Origin: Bacteroidales bacterium
GTDB taxonomy: Bacteria > Bacteroidota > Bacteroidia > Bacteroidales > UBA932
Direction of reading: 5' to 3'
Assembly (NCBI GenBank): GCA_017519185.1
Contig: JAFWSX010000006.1
Location: 222,084-286,083 of the forward strand
DNA length: 64,000 nt
The translations under genes were made by a program, and so were the position numbers. Under the pieces are notes generated by a model, which saw only the letters and a program-made list of their open reading frames with translations, did not search any database and was not told where the DNA came from. The first letter of the stretch is position 1; every line of letters starts with the position of its first letter. Below, piece after piece: positions 1 through 9,103 of the stretch.

Positions 1-1757
1 CGGATGAACAGCTTTTCGTTTCCGAAGAAGAGGAGGATGAAGGATACGAACCTTTCGTGCCCGAGGAAGAAGAAGCCATCAATGCCGATGATTTCTTCGT
101 TGAGGAACCCGAAGAGCAAGAGGAATCTCCCGTGAAGGTTGCTGAAGTTCCGGCCGCTCCTGCAGCCGAAGCCCGCGACGTAGAGCTCGTGGTGGAATCT
201 GACGAAAACGATTTCCTCAAGAATCTTTCTGAAGAAGAGCAGGACCACATCTACGATCCGCGTCTTGACCTGTCGCACTATAACTTCCCCGGCATGAACT
301 TGCTGGAGGACTACCGCAATCTCCAGTACGAAGTGTCAAGAGAGGAGCTTGAGAAGAATAAAGTCAGGATCGTCAACTCCCTGAGCAGTTACAAGATCAA
401 AGTCGAGAGCATTGTCGCCAAGCGTGGACCTACTGTCACTCTGTACCGTATCCGCCTGGCCGAAGGTACCCGCATCTCGACTGTCAAGAGGCTTGAGGAA
501 GACATAGCGATGTCGCTTGGCGCCAAAGGCGTCCGCGTGCTCACCCTGTCAGATTCAATAGGCATCGAGGTGGCCAACGAGCATCCGAGCGTCGTTCCGC
601 TAAAGGCCGTGCTCAATTCACCGCAGTTCACGGAGCAGAGCGCTAAGATGGAACTGCCCGTCGCTCTCGGTATCACCGTGACCAGCGAGCCTTTCTTTAT
701 GGATCTTGCCAAGATGCCGCACCTGCTGGTTGCCGGCGCCACTGGTACAGGTAAGTCTGTAGGCTTGAACGCCATCATCACGTCACTGCTCTATAGCAAG
801 CATCCCAGCGAACTGAAGTTTGTGATGGTTGACCCCAAGAAGGTCGAGCTCGACTTCTACCGTCTGCTTGAGAAACACTATCTCGCCAAGCTCCCTGATG
901 AGGAAGAACCAATCATCACCGACACCAACAAGGTGGTACGTACTCTCAAGTCTCTCTGCATAGAGATGGACAACCGCTACGAGCTGCTCCGTATTGCAGG
1001 GGAGAGGAAGATCACCGAATATAACGAAAAGTTCCTGCGCAGACAGCTCAATCCTCTCAAAGGACACGCTTATCTGCCGTATATCGTAGTGGTAATCGAT
1101 GAGTTCGCCGACTTGCTGATGACAGCCGGCAGGGAGGTTGAAGAACCTATTGCCCGCCTGGCCCAGAAGGCCCGTGCCGTGGGAATCCACCTTGTCATCG
1201 CCACACAGAGGCCGACGACCGACGTCATCACAGGTACCATCAAGGCCAACTTCATATCGCGAATAGCATTCAAGACATATTCTTCGGTAGACTCCAAGAC
1301 CATCCTTGACCAGCCCGGAGCCAACAGGCTCATCGGCCGTGGCGATATGCTTGTGGTCTACCCCGGCATAGACATCACCCGTGTGCAGTGCGCTCTCATC
1401 GAGACTGCCGAGGTTGACCGCATCACCAAGTTCATCAACAAGCAGCAGGGTTATGACCACGCGTTCTTCCTGCCCGACGTAGATGAGGAGGAAGGAGATG
1501 CTGCAGGACCTGCAGACCTTCACAAGCGTGACAAACTGTTCGAAGAGGCAGCCAAGATAGTGGTACAGAGCCAGCAAGGCTCGACCTCTTTGCTGCAGCG
1601 CAAGCTCGGCATAGGCTACAACAAGGCAGGCAGGCTGATCGACCAGCTGGAGGCAGCGGGCATAGTAGGACCGTTCAGCGGCAGCAAGGCCCGCACTGTG
1701 CTTGTGACGGATTTTGACACTCTCGACAGAATCCTTGAAAGGCTCGACAATATCTAG
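1..1757 (+). CDS. ftsK: DNA translocase FtsK, C-terminal part (5' end outside window)
   Basis: ATP-driven DNA pump at the division septum that clears and resolves chromosome termini. The reading frame is open from base 3, so the gene begins before the window; the GTG at 57 is internal to an acidic Glu/Asp-rich linker, not a start. Seen after the linker: FtsK alpha/beta motor with Walker A GATGTGKS (735-758), Walker B region VVVIDEFADLL near 1090, and the ATQRPTTDVITG motif near 1200. The last 65 or so residues form a winged-helix gamma domain (LLQRKLGIGYNKAGRLIDQL) that reads KOPS-like sites. The N-terminal membrane segments expected of the family are missing only because of the window edge. 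Its stop overlaps the convergent Nudix gene by 4 bp. Confidence 0.95.
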   Translation, partial: DEQLFVSEEEEDEGYEPFVPEEEEAINADDFFVEEPEEQEESPVKVAEVPAAPAAEARDVELVVESDENDFLKNLSEEEQDHIYDPRLDLSHYNFPGMNLLEDYRNLQYEVSREELEKNKVRIVNSLSSYKIKVESIVAKRGPTVTLYRIRLAEGTRISTVKRLEEDIAMSLGAKGVRVLTLSDSIGIEVANEHPSVVPLKAVLNSPQFTEQSAKMELPVALGITVTSEPFFMDLAKMPHLLVAGATGTGKSVGLNAIITSLLYSKHPSELKFVMVDPKKVELDFYRLLEKHYLAKLPDEEEPIITDTNKVVRTLKSLCIEMDNRYELLRIAGERKITEYNEKFLRRQLNPLKGHAYLPYIVVVIDEFADLLMTAGREVEEPIARLAQKARAVGIHLVIATQRPTTDVITGTIKANFISRIAFKTYSSVDSKTILDQPGANRLIGRGDMLVVYPGIDITRVQCALIETAEVDRITKFINKQQGYDHAFFLPDVDEEEGDAAGPADLHKRDKLFEEAAKIVVQSQQGSTSLLQRKLGIGYNKAGRLIDQLEAAGIVGPFSGSKARTVLVTDFDTLDRILERLDNI

Positions 1758-2233
1758 CCGTTATAAGCCTTGAAGAATACTTCCCTTATTGAAGGATAAG
1801 TGTTGGCGAGTTTGACAGGGAGTTTTTCCCTCGGTACCCAGACGGCTTCCTCTATCTGCTCCTCGGCTTGCGGAACAAGTTTCTGGCTGTTTTTGCTTTG
1901 CATCCTGTACCACCAGGTATGCTTTATGCATTCGACGTTCTGGAAAATATAGCAGTGATGGGTCACGCAGATAAGGCTTCCGGCTGTGAGATCGTTCAGG
2001 CCGGTTTCTTCACTCACTTCGCGCAATGCGCAGGTGACCGTGTCTTCTCCTGGTTCCTGTTTGCCTTTGGGCAGGTCCCAGCAGTTCCGTCGGAATATCA
2101 TCAGGCATTCCCCGGCAGGGTTTTCCACCAGGCCGCCGGCTGCGACAATCTGATGGTACGGGGCGCAGAACAGATCCAGTTCGCGGTCATCGGCAAGCGT
2201 GATGCATTCTTTGCCGATGTATACTTTATGCAT
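1754..2233 (-). CDS. Nudix hydrolase
   Basis: Hydrolase of a nucleoside diphosphate linked to another moiety; the substrate cannot be told from sequence. A complete Nudix box G-x5-E-x7-REVSEETGL lies at residues 57-79, preceded by WDLPKGK. I take the start at 2233 (MHKVYIGKE), giving 159 residues; an ATG nine codons upstream adds a hydrophobic stretch unlike the family. The first 40 residues form a short beta-rich lead-in. It is convergent with ftsK and divergent from pyrE, so it is probably a single-gene unit. The length and motif fit small cytoplasmic Nudix enzymes common in Bacteroidota. Confidence 0.85.
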   Translation of the reverse strand: MHKVYIGKECITLADDRELDLFCAPYHQIVAAGGLVENPAGECLMIFRRNCWDLPKGKQEPGEDTVTCALREVSEETGLNDLTAGSLICVTHHCYIFQNVECIKHTWWYRMQSKNSQKLVPQAEEQIEEAVWVPREKLPVKLANTYPSIREVFFKAYNG

Positions 2234-2277
2234 TATAATACAGACTTTAAAAGTCACCAAATTTAAAAAATTGTTCT

Positions 2278-2285
2278 TATCTTTA
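2278..2285 (+). promoter_or_regulatory. -7 box for pyrE
   Basis: TATCTTTA, one base off the Bacteroidota TAnnTTTG element; no clear -33 TTTG. Transcription would begin near 2292, which argues against the ATG at 2291 and for the start at 2318. Confidence 0.45.
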
Positions 2286-2317
2286 CAAAGATGCGAAAGA
2301 TTGCAGATGAAATAATT

Positions 2318-2950
2318 ATGGATAATCTGGAAAAGAGAGTTGCAGCCGCTTTGTTGGATGTCAAGGCTGTAGAATTGAATACCGAAGAGCCCTTTACCTG
2401 GGCTTCGGGACTGAAGTCCCCCATTTATTGCGACAACCGCAAGTTGTTGTCATATCCCACTGTCCGGACCTTTATCGCAGATCGTCTCGAAGAGGTCATC
2501 AGGGAGCAGTTCAAGAAAGTCGATGTCATCGCAGCAGTTGCCACCGGCGCCATTGCCATCGGTGCCATAGTAGCCGAAAAGATGGGATTGCCCCTTGTTT
2601 ACATACGTCCCAAGCCGAAGGACCACGGAACAGGATCCCAGATCGAAGGTGTCTTCGAGAAGGGTGCCAACATCGTGGTGATAGAAGATCTCATCTCCAC
2701 AGGAATGAGTTCGCTCGCCGCAGCACAGGCCGTGTCGCAGCAGGGCGGTTTCGTCGAAGGAATGGTGGCGATCTTCTCATATAATTTCACAAAGGCACGC
2801 AAAGCCTTCGAGACTGCCAATATCACGCTCTATACTCTGACTGACTACGATACTCTCATCCAAGTGGCCGGAGAAAGCAACTATATCTCCGAAGAGGAGA
2901 TGAGCGTGCTGAGAGACTGGCGTTTCAAACCTGAAAACTGGGGGAAATAG
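2318..2950 (+). CDS. pyrE: orotate phosphoribosyltransferase
   Basis: Transfers phosphoribose from PRPP to orotate to make OMP in pyrimidine synthesis; a cytoplasmic homodimer. The product is 210 residues, normal for PyrE. Seen: FTWASGLKSPIYCDNRKLLSYP near the N-terminus, the flexible-loop segment RPKPKDHGTGSQIEG (98-111) and the PRPP-binding motif VVIEDLISTGMSS (120-132). The start at MDNLEKRV matches relatives; an ATG at 2291 would add nine atypical residues and sits on the predicted transcription start. It is followed after 3 bp by the SRPBCC-like gene and then rsmF, so the three are probably one operon. Confidence 0.96.
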   Translation: MDNLEKRVAAALLDVKAVELNTEEPFTWASGLKSPIYCDNRKLLSYPTVRTFIADRLEEVIREQFKKVDVIAAVATGAIAIGAIVAEKMGLPLVYIRPKPKDHGTGSQIEGVFEKGANIVVIEDLISTGMSSLAAAQAVSQQGGFVEGMVAIFSYNFTKARKAFETANITLYTLTDYDTLIQVAGESNYISEEEMSVLRDWRFKPENWGK

Positions 2951-2953
2951 CAG

Positions 2954-3400
2954 ATGGCAGAGCACGTTGTCGGCAAGACGATATTTCTGGACCAGCAGCC
3001 TATAATGCTGTACAGCCGCTTCTCGAATCTCGAGAGCATCGCCGACAGGTTGCCGGAAGACAAGAAAAAGATGGTCGAGATGACCCAGGATTCCGTCCTG
3101 GTCAAGACTTTGGGCATGGAGTTCGGAATGAGACTTACCCAGAGGATCCCCTTCAACACCCTTGTCTTCGAGCAGATGGGGCAGTCTCCCTTCCCGTTCC
3201 AGTTCAGCCTGCATTTTGACCCGGCTGCAAGCAAGGACGGGGCCACAGACTTCCATATAGAGCTGAACACCGAGCTGAACACGATGCTCAAGATGATGAT
3301 AGGCAGCAAGCTCCAGCCGTTCATCGACAATATAACCGACACAATCTCCCAGATAGCCTCCGGCAAAATTCCGGACGGGATGAGCGATTATGTCGTTTAG
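2954..3400 (+). CDS. SRPBCC-like (START/polyketide-cyclase fold) protein
   Basis: A 148-residue cytoplasmic protein with no signal peptide. The layout (SRFSNLESIADRLPEDKKKMVEMTQDS, a central beta-rich part, then the C-terminal helix MLKMMIGSKLQPFIDNITDTI) is that of the SRPBCC-fold proteins encoded just after pyrE in many Bacteroidota. These have a hydrophobic ligand cavity, but the ligand and function are not known. It starts 3 bp after pyrE, and its last 11 bp overlap the rRNA methyltransferase start, so translation is probably coupled. Assignment is by family resemblance plus conserved position. Confidence 0.75.
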   Translation: MAEHVVGKTIFLDQQPIMLYSRFSNLESIADRLPEDKKKMVEMTQDSVLVKTLGMEFGMRLTQRIPFNTLVFEQMGQSPFPFQFSLHFDPAASKDGATDFHIELNTELNTMLKMMIGSKLQPFIDNITDTISQIASGKIPDGMSDYVV

Positions 3401-4748
3401 TCTCGACCCTATATTCAAGGACAATCTTCAGGAAGCGCTTGGAAAGCAGGCGCTTGAACGATATCTGCAGGCTCTCGACAGTGAGCCTGCGGCTGTTTCT
3501 GTACGCCGCAATCCCTTCAAACTGACGCAGGAAGCATTTGCCGGCCATTTCGCCAGCCTGGCTGACGGCCCGGTGCCGTGGTGCGGAGACGGACTCTATC
3601 TCAGGGAGCGTCCTCAGTTCCACTTCGACCCGCTTGTCCACGCAGGGGCATATTATGTCCAGGATGCTGCCTCAATGGTTGTCGGGAAACTTTTCAGTTC
3701 GCTCCGTGCTGAAACTCCTGCAAGAGTGCTGGATCTTTGTGCAGCTCCCGGAGGAAAGACAACCTGCATAGCGTCTCGTTCTCTGTCGGACGAGGATATC
3801 CTTGTGAGCAACGAAGTCATCCGCAGCAGGGCCACCATTCTTGCCGAAAACGTAACTAAGTGGGGCAGGGCGAATATAGTCGTAACGAATGATGAACCTC
3901 GTCGGTTTGCCGCAATGGAGGGCTATTTCGACATTATGTTTGCGGACGTCCCCTGCTCAGGCGAGGGAATGTTCCGTAAGGATGATGAAAGCATCAGACA
4001 GTGGAGCCCGGACAATGTTGCGCTCTGCTCAGCCCGCCAGCGGAAGATTGTGGCCGAGGCCTGGCCTTCGCTGAAATCTGGAGGCATCCTGGTCTATTCG
4101 ACCTGTACCTTCAACCGTGCCGAGAATGACGGCAACGTCGAGTGGATATGCAAGGAACTCGGAGCGGAAAGGCTGGTCCTCGATGCGGCACCCGAGGCCT
4201 TGCGTACGGAATACGGCCTGCAGTTCATTCCGGGATCGACACGTTCCGAGGGATTGTATGTCGCCGCTGTCCGCAAGACAGCTTCATCAAGGCCTGTCAG
4301 GCTGAAGATGCCCAAGCTGCCCGCAAAGGCAGTCTGCAGTTATGTTCAGGACAGTGAATGTTTCAAGGTCAGCACTTCGTCAGGTGATATGCTCAAAGCG
4401 TTTCCTGCCGGACTCGCCCCTGAAATTATGGCTCTTGAAAGTAAACTGGGAGTTATACGTTCAGGTGTTGCGGTCGCTGCAGTGAAAGGCCGCGATCTCG
4501 TGCCTTCTGCAGCTCTGGCGCTGAGTGACCGGCTTTTGGAAAAAACATTCCCCTGCGAGAACTTGTCTGCAGGGGATGCTCTTAAATATCTGCGGCTTGA
4601 GCCGCTTGTCTTGCCGGACGCCCCCAAAGGTTTCATCCTTCTCAAATATGAGGGAATACCTCTGGGATTCGTGAAAAATCTCGGCAGCAGAACCAACAAT
4701 CTGTTCCCGTCTGCCTGGCGTCTGCGATCAACCGAAGTTATCGAATAG
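3390..4748 (+). CDS. rsmF: rRNA (cytosine-C5-)-methyltransferase, NOL1/NOP2/Sun (RsmF-like)
   Basis: SAM-dependent m5C methyltransferase, probably acting on 16S rRNA. The 452 residues carry the SAM site LDLCAAPGGKT (114-124), the DVPCSGEGMFRKD motif with Cys189, and STCTF with catalytic Cys239, the two-cysteine chemistry of this family. The C-terminal 200 residues resemble the RsmF-type RNA-binding (PUA-like) extension, ending in the characteristic LGSRTNNLFPSAWRL segment. The start at 3390 overlaps the upstream gene by 11 bp, and the stop region overlaps convergent nqrF by 21 bp. RNA target specificity is inferred from architecture only. Confidence 0.9.
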   Translation: MSFSLDPIFKDNLQEALGKQALERYLQALDSEPAAVSVRRNPFKLTQEAFAGHFASLADGPVPWCGDGLYLRERPQFHFDPLVHAGAYYVQDAASMVVGKLFSSLRAETPARVLDLCAAPGGKTTCIASRSLSDEDILVSNEVIRSRATILAENVTKWGRANIVVTNDEPRRFAAMEGYFDIMFADVPCSGEGMFRKDDESIRQWSPDNVALCSARQRKIVAEAWPSLKSGGILVYSTCTFNRAENDGNVEWICKELGAERLVLDAAPEALRTEYGLQFIPGSTRSEGLYVAAVRKTASSRPVRLKMPKLPAKAVCSYVQDSECFKVSTSSGDMLKAFPAGLAPEIMALESKLGVIRSGVAVAAVKGRDLVPSAALALSDRLLEKTFPCENLSAGDALKYLRLEPLVLPDAPKGFILLKYEGIPLGFVKNLGSRTNNLFPSAWRLRSTEVIE

Positions 4749-5999
4749 GATGCTCTCAGGCGGCACTCCGAGGCTGTCGAGCAGGTTGCATACTGCCTGT
4801 GACATCATTGCCGGACCGCACATGAAGTAGAGGACATCCTCCGGAGCTTCGTGGTTCTTCAGGTAGGTCTCGTACATCACGTTATGCACGAAGCCGGGAG
4901 TGTAGGCAACGCCTGCCTCGTCGGCTGCGGGATCCGGACGGTCGAGGGCCAGATGGAACTTGAAGTTCGGGAATTCTTTCTCTATTGCGTGGTAATCTTC
5001 GAGGTAGAAGGCTTCCTTCAGGCTGCGCGCTCCATAGAAGAAGTGCACAGTGCGGGTAGTCTTCTCGGTCTTGAAGAGATGCATGATGTGGCTGCGCATC
5101 GGGGCCATACCGGCACCACCGCCGACGAAGATGAATTCCTGGTCCTTCGGACAGTTGTCCGGAACGAAGAATTCGCCGTAAGGGCCGCTGATGGTAACCT
5201 TGTCACCCGGCTTGCGTGAGAACACGTATGAAGAGCTGACACCCGGATTGACGGGGAGAAGCTTGTTGCTGCCTTTGGGCGCTGTGCGGTCGAAGGGCGG
5301 AGTGGCGATGCGGACATTAAGCTTGATGATGTCGCCTTCAGCAGGATAGCTGGCCATAGAGTATGCCCTGATGGTCGGGGTCTTGTTGACCATCTTGAGG
5401 TCGAAGAACTTGTAGAATTCCCAATCTTTGCGGTACTGCTCGTCGATGTCCATATCCTTGAAGTCCACCGTGATGGCAGGGATGTCAATCTGGATGTAAC
5501 CGCCGGAGCGGAAGTTGAGGTGTTCTCCCTCAGGCAGCTTGACCACGAATTCCTTGATGAAGGTGGCCACGTTGTGGTTTGAAACAACTTCGCATTCCCA
5601 CTTCTTTACGCTCAGTGCGCTGTCGGGGATGACGACCTTGAGGTTGTCCTTTACTTTCACCTGGCAGCCGAGGCGCCAGTTGTCGTTGATCTGCTTGCGG
5701 GTGAAATGCACGGTCTCGGTGGGAAGGATGCTTCCGCCGCCTTCGAGAACGCGGCATTTGCACTGGCCGCAGGAACCCTTACCGCCACAGGCTGACGGAA
5801 GGAATATCTTCTCATTGGCAAGAGTGGCCAGAAGCGAGTTGCCCTGAGGCACGTCGATGACTTTCTTGCCGCCGTTGATGTCGATCTTGACAGTTCCGGA
5901 AGGGGTGAGCTTGCCTTTGATCCAGAGCAGCAGGGCTACGAGAATCAATATTAGAAGCAGGCACGCTACTACAGATATAATTATTGTTCTGAAATCCAT
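4728..5999 (-). CDS. nqrF: Na+-translocating NADH-quinone reductase subunit F
   Basis: Electron-entry subunit of Na+-NQR: oxidises NADH through FAD and passes electrons to a [2Fe-2S] centre. 423 residues: one N-terminal membrane helix (residues 5-27), a ferredoxin domain with Cys71, Cys77, Cys80 and Cys112 (CGGKGSCGQC then LGCQVK), and a ferredoxin-reductase domain with the FAD motif RAYSMASYP and the NADH motif FVGGGAGMAPMRSH. It is the last gene of nqrABCDEF, 12 bp after nqrE. Its 3' end overlaps the convergent rsmF by 21 bp, and no terminator is visible between them. Confidence 0.97.
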   Translation of the reverse strand: MDFRTIIISVVACLLLILILVALLLWIKGKLTPSGTVKIDINGGKKVIDVPQGNSLLATLANEKIFLPSACGGKGSCGQCKCRVLEGGGSILPTETVHFTRKQINDNWRLGCQVKVKDNLKVVIPDSALSVKKWECEVVSNHNVATFIKEFVVKLPEGEHLNFRSGGYIQIDIPAITVDFKDMDIDEQYRKDWEFYKFFDLKMVNKTPTIRAYSMASYPAEGDIIKLNVRIATPPFDRTAPKGSNKLLPVNPGVSSSYVFSRKPGDKVTISGPYGEFFVPDNCPKDQEFIFVGGGAGMAPMRSHIMHLFKTEKTTRTVHFFYGARSLKEAFYLEDYHAIEKEFPNFKFHLALDRPDPAADEAGVAYTPGFVHNVMYETYLKNHEAPEDVLYFMCGPAMMSQAVCNLLDSLGVPPESILFDNFG

Positions 6000-6011
6000 A
6001 TCCTCTTCCTC

Positions 6012-6629
6012 CTATAATTGAAATCCCATAAAGCTCATGAAGGCGATGCCCATGAGGCCGGTGATGATGAATGCAAGGCCGAGGCCCTTGAGAGGCTTGG
6101 GCACGTTGCTGTAAGCCAGCTTCTCGCGGATGGCAGCCATAGCCACGATGGCAAGGAACCAGCCGATGCCGCTTCCAAGACCGAAGGTGAAGGCCTCACC
6201 GACGTTGGAATAACCTCTCTCCTGCATAAACAGCGAGCCGCCGAGAATGGCGCAGTTCACTGCGATCAGGGGAAGGAAGATTCCGAGGGAAGCATAGAGG
6301 GAAGGAGAGAACTTCTCGACGAACATCTCCACGATCTGCACGAAGGTGGCGATCATTGCGATGTAGACGATATAGCTCAGGAAGCTCAGGTCAACGCCCG
6401 CAAGGTTCGGAGAGAGCCAGGTGAGGGCGCCTGCCTTGAGCACGTATTCATAAAGCAGGTAGTTCAGGGGCAGGGTGATGGTCAGCACGAAGATCACGGC
6501 GAGTCCCAGACCGGTTGCGGTCTTTACGTTTTTCGATACGGCGAGATAGGAGCACATTCCAAGGAAGAATGAGAACACCATGTTCTCGACGAAGATCGAT
6601 TTAATGAATATGTTGATATAATCCATCAT
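6012..6629 (-). CDS. nqrE: Na+-translocating NADH-quinone reductase subunit E
   Basis: Integral membrane subunit with six predicted helices, paralogous to NqrD; the two form an inverted-topology pair around an intramembrane iron centre and the Na+ path. At 205 residues it has the usual length. The family-typical start [21 protein letters not shown] contains one of the conserved half-membrane cysteines, and [16 protein letters not shown] follows in the middle. Two adjacent ATGs (6629, 6626) are possible starts. It lies 12 bp after nqrD. Confidence 0.96.
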   Translation of the reverse strand: MMDYINIFIKSIFVENMVFSFFLGMCSYLAVSKNVKTATGLGLAVIFVLTITLPLNYLLYEYVLKAGALTWLSPNLAGVDLSFLSYIVYIAMIATFVQIVEMFVEKFSPSLYASLGIFLPLIAVNCAILGGSLFMQERGYSNVGEAFTFGLGSGIGWFLAIVAMAAIREKLAYSNVPKPLKGLGLAFIITGLMGIAFMSFMGFQL

Positions 6630-6641
6630 TCTCGTGTCCTC

Positions 6642-7262
6642 CTATTGCTCTTGAAGTTCTTTGTCTATGCTCCTGTGTATCCATACCACGCAGCCGAGAA
6701 GGATGAGGGCCATGGGCGGAAGGATCATCAGACCGTTGTTGGCATACCAGCCGCCGTTTTCGATGTACCAGCTCTGCGGAATGATCTGGAATCCGAGCAG
6801 CGTGCCGCTTCCGAAGAGTTCGCGGAAGAAGGCGACGATGATCAGGATCATTCCGTAACCGAGACCGTTGAAGGCTCCGTCAACGAAGCTCGGCCAGGGT
6901 TTGTTGCCGAGGGCGAAGGCTTCGATGCGGCCCATAATGATACAGTTGGTGATGATCAGGCCGATGTAGACCGAAAGCATCTTGGAAGTGTCGTATGAGA
7001 AAGCTTTCAGCGCCTGGTCGATGAGAATAACGAACATTGCAACAACAACCAGCTGCACGATGATGCGCACGCGGTTGGGAATCGTGTTCCTCAGCAATGA
7101 GATGAAAAGGCTCGAGAACGCGGTTACCAGAGTAACTGACAGGGCCATCACAAGGGCACCCTTGAGCTGGACGGTAACTGCGAGTGAAGAGCAGATACCG
7201 AGCACAAGCACCGTGATCGGGTTGCCTTTGAACAGGGGTTTCAAATATGTATCTTTTTCCAT
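6642..7262 (-). CDS. nqrD: Na+-translocating NADH-quinone reductase subunit D
   Basis: Six-helix membrane subunit of Na+-NQR, homologous to NqrE. The 206 residues contain the family segments NPITVLVLGICSSLAVTVQLKGAL and NCIIMGRIEAFALGNKPWPS, each with one conserved cysteine expected to bind the intramembrane iron centre. It begins 4 bp after nqrC, so translation is tightly linked. The protein is hydrophobic throughout except for short loops, as the family requires. Confidence 0.96.
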   Translation of the reverse strand: MEKDTYLKPLFKGNPITVLVLGICSSLAVTVQLKGALVMALSVTLVTAFSSLFISLLRNTIPNRVRIIVQLVVVAMFVILIDQALKAFSYDTSKMLSVYIGLIITNCIIMGRIEAFALGNKPWPSFVDGAFNGLGYGMILIIVAFFRELFGSGTLLGFQIIPQSWYIENGGWYANNGLMILPPMALILLGCVVWIHRSIDKELQEQ

Positions 7263-7266
7263 CTTG

Positions 7267-7983
7267 TTATTCTCCGAGTATTTGTTTGTAGTAGTTCATC
7301 CATTGCTCGATGGTGTTCTGGAGTGAGCGTGAAGTGATGGTGGCACCGCTGATGGCGTCCACGCCGTTGCGGTCGTTTCCGGCACCGCCCTTGACGATCT
7401 TCACTGAAGAGAAGGCTCCGGCAGCGTCTGCAAGTGTCTTTCCATCGAACTGGTTGTAGAACCAGGGCTCAGCTATCTCGCCGCCGAGACCGGGAGTCTC
7501 GCTGGCGTGTGCGAACATTGCACCCTGGAGGGTCTGGCCGTCGGCCTTGACAGAAAGATATCCCCAGATGGCACCCCAGAGACCTGCGCCGTAGCAGGGC
7601 AGGACAGTCACTTCTTCGCCGTTGTCAAGTTTGCACTTGTAGACGGGGAGAGTGAGCTTGCCGCCGTTCTTTATGGCGTTGTACTGAGACTTCAGGTCAA
7701 CGTGGAAAGCATCTACGCCCTGAACCTTGTTGCCGTTCTCGTCAATGACGAAAGTGTCGGTTATGTGCTGGTCGTAGAGTTTCTTGAAGTCGGCCTTCTT
7801 GTCGGGCTGGCCGTTCGTCTCGCCTATGTTGGCTGCGAGCATTATGGATTTCATCTGCTCCAGCTCCACGTTGGCGGTCTGGCGCGGCTTCAGTGCGCTG
7901 GCTACAATGGCCAGGATGGCAGCCACGATAACGACGAGGACAGTGGTGTATATGATAGTATAGATATTGCTGTTAGTGTTCAT
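7267..7983 (-). CDS. nqrC: Na+-translocating NADH-quinone reductase subunit C
   Basis: Periplasmic flavoprotein subunit anchored by one N-terminal helix (about residues 9-31). 238 residues; the C-terminal FMN-binding domain ends with SGATITSRS, in which Thr215 is the expected covalent FMN attachment site. The FMN would be added by an ApbE flavin transferase, which is not in this window. It lies 12 bp after nqrB and 4 bp before nqrD. ETPGLGGEI, typical of FMN-binding domains, is also present. Confidence 0.96.
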   Translation of the reverse strand: MNTNSNIYTIIYTTVLVVIVAAILAIVASALKPRQTANVELEQMKSIMLAANIGETNGQPDKKADFKKLYDQHITDTFVIDENGNKVQGVDAFHVDLKSQYNAIKNGGKLTLPVYKCKLDNGEEVTVLPCYGAGLWGAIWGYLSVKADGQTLQGAMFAHASETPGLGGEIAEPWFYNQFDGKTLADAAGAFSSVKIVKGGAGNDRNGVDAISGATITSRSLQNTIEQWMNYYKQILGE

Positions 7984-7995
7984 AGCCTGCCCTCC

Positions 7996-9099
7996 TTAAA
8001 CTGTCTGTGCCCTTTTGAGGCGTTTGCGAATGTTGCTGTTCACGACGATGTGGTCGATGAGCGGTGCGAATGTGTTCATCACGAGGATGGCGAGCATCAT
8101 TCCCTCCGGATAGCCGGGGTTGAAGAGTCTGAGCATAACGGCGAAGACTCCGATCAGGAAGCCGTAGATCCATTTGCCGGTCTCAGTCTGGGCTGAAGTC
8201 ACAGGGTCGGTGGCCATAAAGACGCATCCGAATGCGAAGCCGCCCATAATCAGCTGATAGTAGCAGGGAACGTCACCCAGCAGGCCGATCAGCAGGCCGC
8301 CGGCCACGCAGCTGAGCATTATCTTCCAGCTTGCAACGCCTGTCCAGATAAGGATCACGGCGCCGATCAGGATGGCGAGGGTTGAGGTCTCGCCGACTGC
8401 TCCGGGGATGAAACCGAAGAACATATCGGCTACTGAATAATCTACGGAGCCTGTGGCAGCCATCTGGCTGAGAGGAGTGGCACCGCTGAAACCGTCCACG
8501 CCGGCAACCCATACGTCATCTCCTGTCATCTGCTTCGGATAGGCGAAGAACAGGAATGCACGGGCCAGCAGTGCGGGGTTCCAGATGTTGTAGCCGGTTC
8601 CTCCGAAGACTTCCTTGCCGATGACAACTGCAAAAGCAACAGCCAGGGCAAGCATCCACAGGGGAACGTTCACGGGCATTATCAGAGGTATGATGAGACC
8701 TGTCACGAAGTAACCTTCGCTCACTTCCTCGTTGCGGATGTTGGCGAAGAGGCACTCGAAGAACAGACCCACGATGTAAGAGACGAGATACATCGGGAGC
8801 AGCTTGAGGAAGCCGTACCAGATGCACTGCCAGAATCCCCAGTCAAAGTCGCTTGCGAGGCTTGTCTGGAGTCCGATGTTGTACATTCCGAAGAAGATGG
8901 CGGGCAGCAGGGCGAGCATTACGGTCGACATCGTCCTCTTGAGGTCGATGCTGTCACGTACGTGAGCTCCCTTGGCCGTAACGGTCTTCGGGACATAGAC
9001 GAAAGTTTCAAAGGCTTCAAAGAATGAGCCGAATGCGTGAAGCTTGCCTCCCTTCTTGAAGGCGGGCTCCCATTTGTCGAATAGTTTTCTGAGTCCCAT
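7996..9099 (-). CDS. nqrB: Na+-translocating NADH-quinone reductase subunit B
   Basis: Large membrane subunit with about ten helices, thought to form the Na+ channel and to carry covalent FMN and riboflavin. 367 residues. The covalent FMN motif SGAT is at residues 205-208 (VDGFSGATPLSQ), so Thr208 should carry FMN. GGTGYNIWNPALLARAFLFF and the C-terminal GMMLAILVMNTFAPLIDH are family-typical. It lies 4 bp after nqrA and 12 bp before nqrC. Confidence 0.97.
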   Translation of the reverse strand: MGLRKLFDKWEPAFKKGGKLHAFGSFFEAFETFVYVPKTVTAKGAHVRDSIDLKRTMSTVMLALLPAIFFGMYNIGLQTSLASDFDWGFWQCIWYGFLKLLPMYLVSYIVGLFFECLFANIRNEEVSEGYFVTGLIIPLIMPVNVPLWMLALAVAFAVVIGKEVFGGTGYNIWNPALLARAFLFFAYPKQMTGDDVWVAGVDGFSGATPLSQMAATGSVDYSVADMFFGFIPGAVGETSTLAILIGAVILIWTGVASWKIMLSCVAGGLLIGLLGDVPCYYQLIMGGFAFGCVFMATDPVTSAQTETGKWIYGFLIGVFAVMLRLFNPGYPEGMMLAILVMNTFAPLIDHIVVNSNIRKRLKRAQTV

Positions 9100-9103
9100 A
9101 TCC

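Noticed and set aside
57-59. GTG at 57 as the start of ftsK
   Set aside because: The frame is open upstream to base 3 in the same acidic linker, and FtsK needs N-terminal membrane helices.
783-1577. 264-codon minus-strand frame inside ftsK
   Set aside because: Shadow of the FtsK motor domain; no family resemblance.
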